Source: Gemmiger formicilis | Lineage (GTDB): Bacteria > Bacillota > Clostridia > Oscillospirales > Ruminococcaceae | Length of the DNA stretch: 34,892 nucleotides | Direction of reading: 5' to 3' | Assembly (NCBI RefSeq): GCF_018784445.1 | Contig: NZ_WQOH01000036.1 | Coordinates: forward strand, 114,938 to 149,829 | Part shown: positions 6,725 to 15,081 of the stretch, piece by piece | Layout of the letters: every line of letters begins with the position of its first letter | Position numbering within the stretch: the first letter of the stretch is position 1 | Notes under the pieces: generated by a model | Told to the model about the DNA's origin: nothing | What the model saw: only the letters and a program-made list of their open reading frames with translations | Databases searched by the model: none | Made by a program: the position numbers and the translations under genes

Positions 6725-7657
6725 TTATCCTACCCGCATTGCCAAAATCGCAAAGCGGGCGTCCGTGTCGGGGCGGGTATCGCCGCAGGTGGAAAGGGTC
6801 AACAGCTGGGTGCCGTATTCGGGCGTGACGCCGGTGTCGTACAGCGCCAGCGCCGTGATGGCCTCGACCCGGCGCTGCCAGTCCAGCTTGTTGGCGGCGT
6901 CAAAAAACGTGTAGTAGGGTTGTTCGTCTGCGCCAAGGACTGTATCCAGCGCGGCCACGACCTGCCAGGTGGCGTGCTCGTACAGGGTGTCAAACGTGAA
7001 GGTGGGGTGCGCTTTGTAAAAATCCTCGTCGCGGTAGTACACCAGTTGGCCAAACATCGAACCATCACGCATATTGTGACCGTAGATCAGCCAGTTGTCG
7101 GTGGGCGCATCGGGGGAGAGAGAGCACCGTTCGTCCAGAAACAGCGTGCCGCCCATGGCGTAAAAGCGGTCGAATCCGCGCCGCAGGTAATACTCGTTGT
7201 CGCCGGGGGTCTGCACCACGGGCAAATCGATGTCGGTGCCGTCGATGCGCAGCCAGCCGACGAGATCGGGGTTCTCTTCATATAATGCGCGGTACTGCGG
7301 CAAAATGGCGGTGCTTTCCACGGCGGGCGCGGCGGCAGACTCCGGCGTGGTGTGGGCGGCGGCATCGGCCTCGCGGGTATCGGCCAGGGCGTCCCGGGTC
7401 GCGGCAACCGGCGCAACAGTCACATGGGCCTGCCCGGGGGCGGTGGTCTGTGCGGCGGCAATCGGCGCGGGGGCGTTGGGCTGGCCGCCGCGGAACACAG
7501 TCTGCCGCACCAGCAGCACCGCCGCCAGGGCCAGCGCCGCTATGCCCAGAACGCGCAGCAGCCGCGCATGGCGGCGCTGCCGGGCGCGTAACCCGGTGCG
7601 GGCCGCGAAAGGGTAGTACGCGGTATCCCCGCGCAGCTTGCGGTAGCGTCTGGGCAT
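6725..7657 (-). CDS. srtB: Class B sortase
   Basis: A 310-residue membrane-anchored transpeptidase that cleaves a C-terminal sorting motif and joins the protein to peptidoglycan. A basic N-terminus (about 1-35) and one transmembrane segment (about 36-52) are followed by an Ala/Thr/Pro-rich linker and the sortase domain from about 115. Catalytic residues are visible: His194 in YGHNM, Cys291 in LSTCGD and Arg301 in DARFAI. The insertions between His and Cys and the WLRIDGTDIDLPVVQ segment are class B features. ATG 7655-7657 was chosen for its GAAAGGAG. Upstream lies a small protein with a TPATG sorting-type tail, a likely substrate. C. difficile SrtB uses comparable (S/P)PxTG motifs. Confidence 0.9.
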   Translation of the reverse strand: MPRRYRKLRGDTAYYPFAARTGLRARQRRHARLLRVLGIAALALAAVLLVRQTVFRGGQPNAPAPIAAAQTTAPGQAHVTVAPVAATRDALADTREADAAAHTTPESAAAPAVESTAILPQYRALYEENPDLVGWLRIDGTDIDLPVVQTPGDNEYYLRRGFDRFYAMGGTLFLDERCSLSPDAPTDNWLIYGHNMRDGSMFGQLVYYRDEDFYKAHPTFTFDTLYEHATWQVVAALDTVLGADEQPYYTFFDAANKLDWQRRVEAITALALYDTGVTPEYGTQLLTLSTCGDTRPDTDARFAILAMRVG

Positions 7658-7677
7658 GTACGGGGCTCCTTTCTGTG

Positions 7678-7760
7678 AAAGTGGCGGCACATAAGGGAAC
7701 GCTCGTCGGGATCTCTCCGGCCGCCTTCGGCGTCTACCCTTTTTTGACAGGGGAGGCTTA
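7678..7760. repeat. Divergent copy of an intergenic repeat
   Basis: The segment carries GGGAACGCT, GGCCGCCTTCGGCG and AGGGGAGGCTT, elements shared loosely with the repeat at 27598-27710. It fills the gap between the sortase gene and the upstream gene's terminator. No promoter is obvious here. Confidence 0.4.
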
Positions 7761-7788
7761 AAAACAAAAAACGCCCCGGAGGGCGTTT
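7761..7788 (-). terminator. Terminator after the TPATG protein gene
   Basis: Stem ACGCCC/GGGCGT (7771-7776 / 7781-7786, extendable by AA/TT) around CGGA, followed on the minus strand by a T-rich run. It separates the small gene from the sortase gene, which would need readthrough or its own promoter. Confidence 0.85.
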
Positions 7789-7791
7789 ACA

Positions 7792-8130
7792 TCAGATTTT
7801 GCGCAGCATCAGCAGCCCGGCGGAGCAAATCAGGATAAGACCTACCACGCCAGCCAGATACACAACGGGGAAATCCCCGGTGGCCGGGGTCTCGACCTGG
7901 GCCGGGGCCGCCGTAGCGGTGGGGCTGGCGCTGCTCTGCGCCGTGACGACATCCACCTTGGCGGCGGTCTCGTTGACCTTAACGGTGGAATCACTCTTCT
8001 GTGTGCGGGAAGTAGAGCTGGTGGGGGTAGCCGTAGCCTGGGCTGCGGCGGAGTTTACATTCAGTGCGCCGCAGGCGGCCAGCAACGCAACGACGGCCAC
8101 AAAAAAGGCCGCACAAAAAAAGCGTTTCAT
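7792..8130 (-). CDS. Small surface protein with lipobox-like signal and TPATG sorting-type tail
   Basis: A 112-residue protein of no known family. It has a signal segment (1-19) ending in LLAAC, a lipobox-like site with Cys20, then a Thr/Ser/Ala-rich linker (about 28-78). The C-terminal tail has TPATG (81-85), a hydrophobic helix (89-109) and a final RKI, the layout of a cell-wall sorting signal with T in place of the L of LPXTG. The next gene on the same strand is a class B sortase. There is almost no folded domain, so it may be a short wall-anchored linker or pilin-like spacer. Having both a lipobox and a sorting tail is odd, and the lipobox match may be chance. Confidence 0.7.
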   Translation of the reverse strand: MKRFFCAAFFVAVVALLAACGALNVNSAAAQATATPTSSTSRTQKSDSTVKVNETAAKVDVVTAQSSASPTATAAPAQVETPATGDFPVVYLAGVVGLILICSAGLLMLRKI

Positions 8131-8214
8131 CGAAGAAAACGCCTCCTCATATTCAGTCTTTAGCTTCTATCAAAAACGATGCAGCGACGTGCCATCGTGG
8201 TTTATACTGTTTGT

Positions 8215-8243
8215 ATTGTAGCACAGCTTGTTCTATCCGTCAA
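8215..8243 (-). promoter_or_regulatory. Promoter of the TPATG protein gene
   Basis: On the minus strand: TTGACG (8238-8243), 17 bases, TACAAT (8215-8220). An AGGAGG lies about 12 bases before the ATG at 8130. Confidence 0.8.
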
Positions 8244-8308
8244 GGCATTGCAAAGAAATAGTAACAAATTGGCAACAAATGGGTACACATCACGGCAAGA
8301 TTTCCCCC

Positions 8309-8337
8309 TTGCGTGCCCTTGCAAAATGCTGTATAAT
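8309..8337 (+). promoter_or_regulatory. Promoter of the rfbADB cluster
   Basis: TTGCGT (8309-8314), 17 bases, TATAAT (8332-8337), giving a leader of about 75 bases before rfbA. Confidence 0.75.
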
Positions 8338-8419
8338 AGCTTTAATCGTATTGTGTGAGATTATGCCCCAATGGGATGGGCGGCGCGCACTGCACCAAAA
8401 TTTTAAAGGAGTTGTAACG

Positions 8420-9304
8420 ATGAAAGGTATTATCCTTGCCGGCGGCGCCGGCACCCGACTTTACCCGCTGACGATGGTCACATCCAAGCAGCTGCTGCCC
8501 GTCTATGACAAGCCGATGATCTACTATCCGCTGTCTACGCTGATGCTGGCGGGCATCCAGGACATTCTGATCATTTCCACCCCCACGGACACCCCGCGCT
8601 TTGAGGCGCTGCTGGGCGACGGCAGCCAGTACGGCCTGCATCTGCAGTATAAGGTCCAGCCTTCTCCGGACGGCCTGGCCCAGGCGTTCATCCTGGGTGA
8701 GGAGTTCATCGGTGACGACTGCTGCGCCATGGTTCTGGGCGACAACATCTTCTACGGCGCCGGTTTCTCCAAGCGCCTGAAGACCGCCGCCGCCAACGCC
8801 GCCAACGGCCGCAGCACGGTGTTCGGCTACTATGTCAACGACCCCGAACGCTTCGGCGTCGTCGCGTTTGACAAGGACGGCCACGCCACCGACATTGAGG
8901 AAAAGCCCGCTAACCCCAAGAGCAACTACGCCGTCACCGGCCTCTACTTCTACAATAATGAGGTCGTGAAGATGGCAAAGCAGGTCAAGCCCAGTGCCCG
9001 CGGTGAGCTGGAAATCACCACACTGAACCAGATGTACCTCGACCAGGGCAAGCTGGATGTCCAGCTGCTGGGCCGCGGCTATGCCTGGCTCGACACCGGC
9101 ACGATGGACTCCCTCGTCGAGGCTGCTACCTTTGTGCAGACCGTTGAGCAGCGCCAGGGCATCAAAATCTCTGCCCCGGAAGAAATTGCCTACAAGTACG
9201 GCTGGATCACCAAGGAAAAGCTGCTGGAAAGCGCCGCCCGCTATGGCAAATCCCCCTACGGCCAGCATTTGAAGAATGTCGCCGACGACAAGCTGCAATA
9301 CTGA
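8420..9304 (+). CDS. rfbA: Glucose-1-phosphate thymidylyltransferase
   Basis: RmlA, 294 residues, joins dTTP and glucose-1-phosphate to give dTDP-glucose, the first step towards dTDP-L-rhamnose and other dTDP-sugars for surface polysaccharide. The nucleotide-binding signature [13 protein letters not shown] is at residues 6-18, followed by [24 protein letters not shown] and LDTGTMDSL further along are family segments. ATG 8420 was chosen for AAAGGAG at 8405-8411; upstream frame extension has no support. Length is normal for the short RmlA group. First gene of rfbA-rfbD-rfbB, with 18 bases to rfbD. Confidence 0.95.
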   Translation: MKGIILAGGAGTRLYPLTMVTSKQLLPVYDKPMIYYPLSTLMLAGIQDILIISTPTDTPRFEALLGDGSQYGLHLQYKVQPSPDGLAQAFILGEEFIGDDCCAMVLGDNIFYGAGFSKRLKTAAANAANGRSTVFGYYVNDPERFGVVAFDKDGHATDIEEKPANPKSNYAVTGLYFYNNEVVKMAKQVKPSARGELEITTLNQMYLDQGKLDVQLLGRGYAWLDTGTMDSLVEAATFVQTVEQRQGIKISAPEEIAYKYGWITKEKLLESAARYGKSPYGQHLKNVADDKLQY

Positions 9305-9322
9305 TAGGGCAGGGGAGTACGC

Positions 9323-10228
9323 ATGAAAATTTTGATTACCGGCTGCCGCGGGCAGCTGGGCACCGAGCTGCAGCGCCAGCTTTCTGAGGAAGGCTGCGCC
9401 ATCGGCCCGCTGCCCGAGCGCCTGCGCAAAGCCACGGTCATTCCGGTGGATGTGGACGAACTGGACATCACTGACCGGGAGGCCACCATCAACTACATCC
9501 GCCGCCACCAGCCCGATACGGTCATCAACTGTGCCGCCTTCACCAACGTGGACGGCTGCGAGACCGCCCGCGACGCGGCGTTTAAAGTCAACGCCATCGG
9601 CCCGCGCAACCTGGCCTTGGCGTGCGAGAAAATCGGGGCGCGGCTTATCCACGTTTCCACCGACTATGTGTTCCCCGGCACGGCCAACGGCGGCGTTGCA
9701 CTGGACGAGTGCGCCGTGCCCGCGCCCATCTCTGCCTACGGCCAGACCAAGCTGCTGGGTGAGCAGTATGTCGAGCGGTTCTGCCGCCGCCACTTCATTG
9801 TGCGCACGGCATGGCTGTACAGCTACTACGGAAAAAACTTCGTCAAGACGATGATTCGCCTGGGCCGGACCCACGACAAAATCACCGTTGTCAACGACCA
9901 GCTGGGCAACCCGACGAACGCCGTCGATTTGGCCTACCATATTCTCAAGCTGGCCGTCAGCCACGATTACGGCATCTACCACTGCACCGGCAACGGCATT
10001 TGCAGCTGGTATGATTTCGCGTCCGCCATCATGCAGGGGGCAGGGCTTTCCTGCAAGGTCGAGCCTGTCACCAGCGCCCAGTACGCCGCCGCCAACCCCG
10101 CCAGTGCTAACCGCCCGGCGTGGAGCGCCCTGGAGAACCGTATGCTGCGCTGCACCGTCGGCGACGAGATGCGCGACTGGCAGGATGCCCTCAAGGACTT
10201 TTTTGCAAACTGGAATGGAGAACTTTGA
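9323..10228 (+). CDS. rfbD: dTDP-4-dehydrorhamnose reductase
   Basis: RmlD, 301 residues, an NAD(P)H-dependent short-chain reductase that makes dTDP-L-rhamnose from dTDP-4-dehydro-L-rhamnose. The Rossmann start MKILITGCRGQLG, the STDYVF segment (112-117) and the catalytic YxxxK (Tyr139, Lys143) are visible. RBS AGGGGAG precedes ATG 9323. It sits between rfbA and rfbB; the stop is only three bases before the rfbB start, so translation is probably coupled. Its usual substrate requires an RmlC epimerase, which is not encoded in this cluster. Confidence 0.93.
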   Translation: MKILITGCRGQLGTELQRQLSEEGCAIGPLPERLRKATVIPVDVDELDITDREATINYIRRHQPDTVINCAAFTNVDGCETARDAAFKVNAIGPRNLALACEKIGARLIHVSTDYVFPGTANGGVALDECAVPAPISAYGQTKLLGEQYVERFCRRHFIVRTAWLYSYYGKNFVKTMIRLGRTHDKITVVNDQLGNPTNAVDLAYHILKLAVSHDYGIYHCTGNGICSWYDFASAIMQGAGLSCKVEPVTSAQYAAANPASANRPAWSALENRMLRCTVGDEMRDWQDALKDFFANWNGEL

Positions 10229-10231
10229 TTT

Positions 10232-11296
10232 ATGAAAACCTATCTCGTTACCGGCTGCGCCGGTTTCATCGGCTCGAACTTTGTCCACTATATGCTGGAA
10301 AAGTATGAGGATATCCGCCTTATCAACCTCGACAAGCTGACTTACGCCGGCAACCTCGAGAATTTGCAGGACATCGAGGACGACGCCCGCCACATCTTTG
10401 TGCAGGGTGATATCTGCGACAAGGCGCTCGTTACCGACCTGATCGCCAAGTATGACCCCGATTACGTCATCAACTTTGCCGCCGAGAGCCACGTCGACCG
10501 CAGCATCAAGAACCCCGAAATTTTCGTCGAGAGCAACGTGCTGGGCACCGTGAACCTGCTGCAGTGCTGCAAGGATGCCTGGTATGACGCTGCCGCCAAG
10601 ACCTGGAAAGAGGGCAAGAAGTACCTGCAGGTCTCCACCGATGAGGTCTACGGTGCGCTGGGTGCCGAGGGCTACTTTATGGAGACGACCCCGCTGTGCC
10701 CCCACAGCCCGTACTCTGCCTCCAAGGCCAGCGCGGATATGTTCGTCAAGGCGTTCCACGATACCTACGGTATGCCGATGAATATTACCCGCTGCTCCAA
10801 CAACTACGGCCCCTATCAGTTCCCCGAGAAGCTGATTCCGCTGCTCATCAACAACGCCAAGCAGCACAAGAACCTGCCCGTTTACGGCGACGGTATGCAG
10901 ATCCGCGACTGGCTGTACGTCATGGATCACTGCAAGGCCATTGATATGGTCGCCCAGGGGGGTAAGGACGGCGAGGTCTACAACGTCGGCGGCCACAACG
11001 AGCGCCCGAACATCTTCATCGTCAAGACGGTCATTGCCCAGCTGCATGACCGCCTGAAGGATGAGGGCATCAGCGAGGAGCTGATCACCCACGTTGCCGA
11101 CCGCCTGGGCCATGACCGCCGCTACGGCATCGACCCGACCAAGATCAAGGAGGATCTGGGCTGGTACCCGGAGACTCCGTTTGAGAAGGGCATTGTGCTG
11201 ACCATCGACTGGTATCTGGCCCACCCCGACTGGATGGCCCACGTCACCAGCGGCGATTACCAGAAATATTACGAGCAGATGTATAAGAATAAGTAA
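10232..11296 (+). CDS. rfbB: dTDP-glucose 4,6-dehydratase
   Basis: RmlB, 354 residues, converts dTDP-glucose to dTDP-4-dehydro-6-deoxyglucose with bound NAD. The N-terminal GCAGFIGSNF nucleotide loop, the STDEVYG motif carrying the active-site Thr136-Asp137-Glu138, and YSASK with catalytic Tyr161 and Lys165 are present, as is the RCSNNYGPYQFPEKLIP family segment. It follows rfbD by three bases and closes the rfb cluster. A palindromic intergenic repeat begins soon after the stop. Confidence 0.95.
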   Translation: MKTYLVTGCAGFIGSNFVHYMLEKYEDIRLINLDKLTYAGNLENLQDIEDDARHIFVQGDICDKALVTDLIAKYDPDYVINFAAESHVDRSIKNPEIFVESNVLGTVNLLQCCKDAWYDAAAKTWKEGKKYLQVSTDEVYGALGAEGYFMETTPLCPHSPYSASKASADMFVKAFHDTYGMPMNITRCSNNYGPYQFPEKLIPLLINNAKQHKNLPVYGDGMQIRDWLYVMDHCKAIDMVAQGGKDGEVYNVGGHNERPNIFIVKTVIAQLHDRLKDEGISEELITHVADRLGHDRRYGIDPTKIKEDLGWYPETPFEKGIVLTIDWYLAHPDWMAHVTSGDYQKYYEQMYKNK

Positions 11297-11305
11297 GAAG
11301 CCCAC

Positions 11306-11385
11306 CTGCGGCGGCATGGGGCATGCCGCCCTACGATCCCTTTCAATAGGCGTGTAGGGCGGGGTGCCCTCACCCCGCTGCACCG
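11306..11385. repeat. Intergenic palindromic repeat (GTAGGG family)
   Basis: Two adjacent hairpins: GGCGGCATG/CATGCCGCC (11310-11318 / 11322-11330) and GCGGGGTG/CACCCCGC (11359-11366 / 11371-11378), the second preceded by GTAGG. Related units occur near 22671, 29358 and 34485. It may double as a terminator for rfbB, although no T run follows. Confidence 0.7.
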
Positions 11386-11419
11386 CTTTTCAATCTCCCA
11401 AAGGAGCAACACATCCACA

Positions 11420-12322
11420 ATGGCAAATTACAGAGAAGAACATATCCGCAATAACCGCCGCCTGGCGCGGCAGATCGTGGGCGGCGCGGCGCTGCTGCTG
11501 GCGCTCATCGGTCTGTTTACCGTGCTGGGCTGGGTCATCGGGCTGGTGCGCTCGGCACTGGATGACAGCAGCCTGCGCGACGAGTACCACGACCGCCTGT
11601 ACGGTATGGTCATGCTGGACCCGGTCGCCTTCGACGATGTCAGCACCGTCGATGAGGGCGTGTTCAAGCAGGCCGCCATCTGGGGCACCGTCTACCAGGT
11701 GCAGAACAGCGGCGGCAGCCTGGACCAGTACGAGCGCGACCCCGACACCGGCTCGGCGCTGATCCCTGCGCTGGAAATCGACACCTATATCTCCAACCTG
11801 CTGGGGCCGGACTACCAGGTGACGGAAGGCTCGTTCAGCACGTCGGAGTTCGTCTACCAGTACGATGAGGAAAAGCAGGCCTATTACGTGCCTGTCACCA
11901 GTTCGGTGGCTCTGTACACGCCCACGGTGGAGATGATTTCCCAGAAGGATGGCAAACGCATCGTCACGGTCGGTTATGTGCCCACCGCCGCGAACAACAC
12001 CACCGGTGAGTTGAGCCTGATGGCCCCCACCGAACCGACGAAGTATATGGACTACGTGTTCACCCGCGGCGAGAACCGCCAGTGGTACCTGACCGCCCTG
12101 CGCGAAAGCGACATGAAGGTGGAAGCTACGCCCACGCCTGCCCCGACAGATGCCCTGGTGGAGGACCTGCAGAACGACCAGCTGAACGCCGACACCGCCC
12201 CGGCGGAGGAAGCACCGCAGCCGGAAGGCGAGCAGCCCGCAGAAGAGGGCGACGCCCAGCCTGCAGAGGACACCGCAGAATCCACGGAGGACACCGCCGA
12301 CAGCGAAAGCACGGCGGAGTAA
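11420..12322 (+). CDS. Unknown single-pass membrane protein with acidic C-terminal tail
   Basis: 300 residues, family not recognised. A basic N-terminus (1-18) precedes one hydrophobic helix (about 19-42), so the bulk should lie outside the cell. The middle (about 60-230) looks like a folded domain with many Tyr, Thr and Val residues and little cysteine, suggestive of beta structure. The last 70 residues are a Pro/Ala/Glu/Asp-rich low-complexity tail. AAGGAGC lies about 13 bases before ATG 11420, a rather long spacing. It is separated from rfbB by a repeat and followed by a terminator, so it is probably a single-gene unit or an rfb readthrough product. A link with surface polysaccharide is only positional. 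Confidence 0.75.
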   Translation: MANYREEHIRNNRRLARQIVGGAALLLALIGLFTVLGWVIGLVRSALDDSSLRDEYHDRLYGMVMLDPVAFDDVSTVDEGVFKQAAIWGTVYQVQNSGGSLDQYERDPDTGSALIPALEIDTYISNLLGPDYQVTEGSFSTSEFVYQYDEEKQAYYVPVTSSVALYTPTVEMISQKDGKRIVTVGYVPTAANNTTGELSLMAPTEPTKYMDYVFTRGENRQWYLTALRESDMKVEATPTPAPTDALVEDLQNDQLNADTAPAEEAPQPEGEQPAEEGDAQPAEDTAESTEDTADSESTAE

Positions 12323-12340
12323 ACAGTTTCTATATCAGCA

Positions 12341-12374
12341 TCGGCACCTCTGTATGGAGGTGCTGATTTTTTTT
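12341..12374 (+). terminator. Rho-independent terminator
   Basis: GCACCTC/GAGGTGC (12344-12350 / 12357-12363) followed by TGA and a run of eight T. It ends the unknown membrane-protein gene. Confidence 0.88.
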
Positions 12375-12412
12375 GCAATCCCATAAACAGGGATGCAATC
12401 TCCCGACAAATA

Positions 12413-12421
12413 TGCTATAAT
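12413..12421 (+). promoter_or_regulatory. Extended -10 promoter of the Lrp-aminotransferase run
   Basis: TGCTATAAT (12413-12421) is an extended -10. The -35 position holds only ATGCAA (12393-12398). It probably drives the regulator gene and possibly genes through addA. Confidence 0.7.
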
Positions 12422-12452
12422 AGCCACATATATTTGAGTGAGGTGTGGTACT

Positions 12453-12932
12453 ATGGAAGAATTACTGCGTATTCTGGAAAAGAACGCTCGTATGCCCATT
12501 GAGGATATCGCGGCTATGCTGGATAAGACCCCCGAGGAAGTCGCCGCCATGATGGACGAGGCCGCCGCCAAGGGCTATATCCGCGGCTATGAGACTCTCG
12601 TCGACTGGGAGCAGGCCGGCGTCAACCTCGTGGAGGCTGTGATTGAGCTGCGCGTCACCCCCCATAAGGCCCGCGGCTTTGACGATATCGGCATGACCAT
12701 CGCCCAGTTTGACGAGGTCGATACCGTGCTGCTGATGAGCGGCAGCTACGACTTGCAGGTCATCATCAAGGGCCGCAGCTTCCAGGAAATCGCTATCTTT
12801 GTGGCAAAGCGCCTATCCCCGCTGGACGATGTCCTCTCCACCGCTACCAGCTTTGTGCTGCGCCCCTACAAGCGCGGCGGCCGTCTGTACCTGGCCGAAG
12901 AACCCGATGAAAGAGAGTGTACCGTCCTGTGA
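12453..12932 (+). CDS. Lrp/AsnC family transcriptional regulator
   Basis: 159-residue regulator. The N-terminal winged HTH (about 1-55: LLRILEKNARMPIEDIAAMLDKT, then EEVAAMMDEAAAKGYIRGYETLVDW) is followed by the RAM ligand-binding and oligomerisation domain (about 65-145, with VLLMSGSYDLQVIIKG). Such proteins sense amino acids and control their metabolism. ATG 12453 has GAGGTG at 12439. Its stop overlaps the start of the aminotransferase gene by one base, so the two are translationally coupled. The regulator probably responds to an amino acid handled by that enzyme, which is inference. Confidence 0.88.
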   Translation: MEELLRILEKNARMPIEDIAAMLDKTPEEVAAMMDEAAAKGYIRGYETLVDWEQAGVNLVEAVIELRVTPHKARGFDDIGMTIAQFDEVDTVLLMSGSYDLQVIIKGRSFQEIAIFVAKRLSPLDDVLSTATSFVLRPYKRGGRLYLAEEPDERECTVL

Positions 12933-14104
12933 TGAACTACGATGAACTGCTTGCCCCTGCCGCCAAGGCCATGCGCCCCTCCGGCATCCGCAAGTTCTTT
13001 GATCTGGCGGCCGATATGCCCCACTGCATCTCGCTGGGCGTCGGCGAGCCGGATTTTAAAACGCCGTGGAGCGTCCGCGACGCAGGCATCCGCAGCCTGG
13101 AATTGGGCCGTACCAAGTACACGGCCAACGCGGGCCTGAAAGACCTGCGCAAGGAAATCTGCACCTACTTACAGCGCCGGTTTGAGCTGCATTATCAAGA
13201 AAAAAACGTCCTCGTCACGGTGGGCGGTAGCGAGGCCATCGACCTTGCCATCCGCGCGCTCGTGCAGCCCGGGGACGAGGTCATCATCCCCGAACCCTGC
13301 TTTGTCTGCTATGAGCCCATCACCCAGCTGACCGGCGGCGTGCCGGTGCATATCGCCACCCGGGCCGAGGATCAGTTCCGCCTGACGGCGGATCAGCTGC
13401 GTGCGGCCATCACGCCGAAAACGAAGCTGCTCATCTTCCCATACCCCAACAACCCCACCGGCGCGGTCATGAGCGCCGCCGAGGTGGAGGAAATTGCCGC
13501 CGTCCTGCGGGAAACGAACGTGCTGGTGCTGTCGGATGAAATCTACTCCGAGCTGACCTACGGCCTCGACCGCCATGTGTCCATTGCGTCGCTGCCCGGT
13601 ATGGCCGAGCGCACCATCGTCGTCAACGGCTTCTCCAAGTCCTACGCCATGACCGGCTGGCGCTTGGGGTACGCTGTCGGCCCTGCGCCGTTGATCAAAG
13701 TCATGACGAAAATTCACCAGAGCTGCATTATGTCGGCCCCCACCACCAGCCAGTACGCCGCCATCACGGCGCTGCGCCAGTGCGACGACCAGATCGAGAT
13801 GATGCGCGATGAGTACAACCGCCGCCGCCGTTACGTCGTCAAGGCACTGAACGAGATGGGCCTGACCTGTTTTGAGCCGCGCGGCGCGTTCTACGTGTTC
13901 CCCTCCATCCAAATCAGCGGCCTGACGAGCAGTGAATTCTGCGAGCAGCTGCTGCGGGAGAAGGAAGTCGCCATCATTCCCGGCTCGGCCTTCGGTGCGT
14001 CGGGCGAGGGTTACGCCCGCATCAGCTATGCGTACAGCGTAGACCATTTGCAGACTGCCATGAAGCGCATCCGTGAATTTTTAAAGGAACACGGCTGGAT
14101 ATAG
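12932..14104 (+). CDS. Class I/II pyridoxal-phosphate aminotransferase
   Basis: 390-residue cytoplasmic fold-type I aminotransferase of the aspartate/aromatic (PatA-like) group. The PLP Schiff-base lysine is Lys236 in SKSYAMTGWRLGY. The YPNNPTGAVMS segment, the SDEIYSELTYG Asp/Tyr pair that binds the cofactor ring, and the C-terminal ARISYA segment with the substrate-carboxylate Arg are all present. Length is typical. ATG 12932 overlaps the Lrp stop. The partner regulator suggests amino-acid-responsive expression. The exact amino-acid substrate cannot be read from sequence. Confidence 0.92.
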   Translation: MNYDELLAPAAKAMRPSGIRKFFDLAADMPHCISLGVGEPDFKTPWSVRDAGIRSLELGRTKYTANAGLKDLRKEICTYLQRRFELHYQEKNVLVTVGGSEAIDLAIRALVQPGDEVIIPEPCFVCYEPITQLTGGVPVHIATRAEDQFRLTADQLRAAITPKTKLLIFPYPNNPTGAVMSAAEVEEIAAVLRETNVLVLSDEIYSELTYGLDRHVSIASLPGMAERTIVVNGFSKSYAMTGWRLGYAVGPAPLIKVMTKIHQSCIMSAPTTSQYAAITALRQCDDQIEMMRDEYNRRRRYVVKALNEMGLTCFEPRGAFYVFPSIQISGLTSSEFCEQLLREKEVAIIPGSAFGASGEGYARISYAYSVDHLQTAMKRIREFLKEHGWI

Positions 14105-14132
14105 AAATAAAACAACAGGAGAGTGACCAACA

Positions 14133-15029
14133 GTGCAATACCGCGCGGTAACGGTGCTGGCCCCGGCCAAGCTGAACCTGTCGCTGGACGTTGTGGGCAC
14201 GCTGCCCAACGGCTACCACGATCTGGACATGGTCATGCAGACCATCGACCTGTACGAAAAAATCACGCTGCGCCGCAGCAATGACCTGACGCTGACCCTG
14301 CCCGGCAGCTTTGTGCCTGCCAACGATAAAAACACCGCCGTCAAGGCGGCGCTGGCGTTTTTCCACTACACCGGCCTGCTGGCGGGCGTGGATATGACGA
14401 TTTACAAGCGGGTGCCGGTGCGTGCCGGCATGGCGGGCGGCAGTGCTGACGCTGCGGGCGTGCTGGTTGGTTTGAACGAACTGTACAACGCCCGGCTTTC
14501 CATGAGCGAACTGTGCGCCATCGGCGCGGGCATCGGCGCGGATGTGCCGTTTGCGCTGCTGGGCGGTACCTGCCGTGTGCGCGGCGTGGGCGATTTGATG
14601 AAAGCCCTGCCGCCCTGCCCGGACTGCTGGTTCGTCGTGGCGATGCCCAGCGTCGGAGTCTCGACGCCCGAGGCCTTTGCCCGGTATGACACGATGGGCA
14701 GCCCGGTCCACCCCGACTGCGAGGCCCAGGAACAGGCCATCCGCGCCAACGACCTGCGAGGCGTCTGTGCGGCGGCGGGCAATGCGCTGGAACACTGCTC
14801 CGGCGCGGTGGAAACGCCCGCCATCTGTAAAACGCTGCGGGCGCATGGGGCCGTCACGGCCCAGATGACCGGCAGCGGCGCGGCGGTGTTTGGCATTTTT
14901 GACGACGAGAACGCCGCTCGCAATACCGCCGTCGAGCTGAAAAAGGGCTACAAGCAGGTCTATGTCTGCAAGCCCACCCATGGAGGCCCCCGCGTGACGG
15001 TCCGCCGCACGTTTGGCACCAAGAAATAA
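14133..15029 (+). CDS. ispE: 4-diphosphocytidyl-2-C-methyl-D-erythritol kinase
   Basis: IspE, 298 residues, a GHMP kinase that phosphorylates CDP-methylerythritol in the non-mevalonate isoprenoid pathway. Motifs: APAKLNLSLDV (10-20), the ATP-binding glycine-rich loop MAGGSADAAG (about 100-110, with the catalytic Asp near 106) and the C-terminal MTGSGAAVFGIF. Start is GTG 14133 with CAGGAGAG about 11 bases upstream; no ATG fits the family N-terminus better. It lies 28 bases after the aminotransferase. Confidence 0.95.
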   Translation: MQYRAVTVLAPAKLNLSLDVVGTLPNGYHDLDMVMQTIDLYEKITLRRSNDLTLTLPGSFVPANDKNTAVKAALAFFHYTGLLAGVDMTIYKRVPVRAGMAGGSADAAGVLVGLNELYNARLSMSELCAIGAGIGADVPFALLGGTCRVRGVGDLMKALPPCPDCWFVVAMPSVGVSTPEAFARYDTMGSPVHPDCEAQEQAIRANDLRGVCAAAGNALEHCSGAVETPAICKTLRAHGAVTAQMTGSGAAVFGIFDDENAARNTAVELKKGYKQVYVCKPTHGGPRVTVRRTFGTKK

Positions 15030-15038
15030 GTTTACAAG

Positions 15039-15074
15039 CTCCCCTTTCTGCCCATACTCCGGTTGAAAGGGGAG
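15039..15074 (+). promoter_or_regulatory. Hairpin that includes the spoIIR ribosome-binding site
   Basis: CTCCCCTTTC (15039-15048) and GAAAGGGGAG (15065-15074) form a perfect 10-bp stem around a 16-base loop. The right arm contains the only good Shine-Dalgarno sequence (AAAGGGGAG) of spoIIR, whose ATG follows at 15082. In RNA this would hide the ribosome-binding site. Confidence 0.7.
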
Positions 15075-15081
15075 AACTGTT

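Noticed and set aside
8342-11383. Very long open frame on the minus strand opposite rfbA-rfbD-rfbB (1013 codons)
   Set aside because: It is an antisense shadow of three clear genes caused by GC-rich codon use, with repetitive Val/Gly/Asp composition and no family match.
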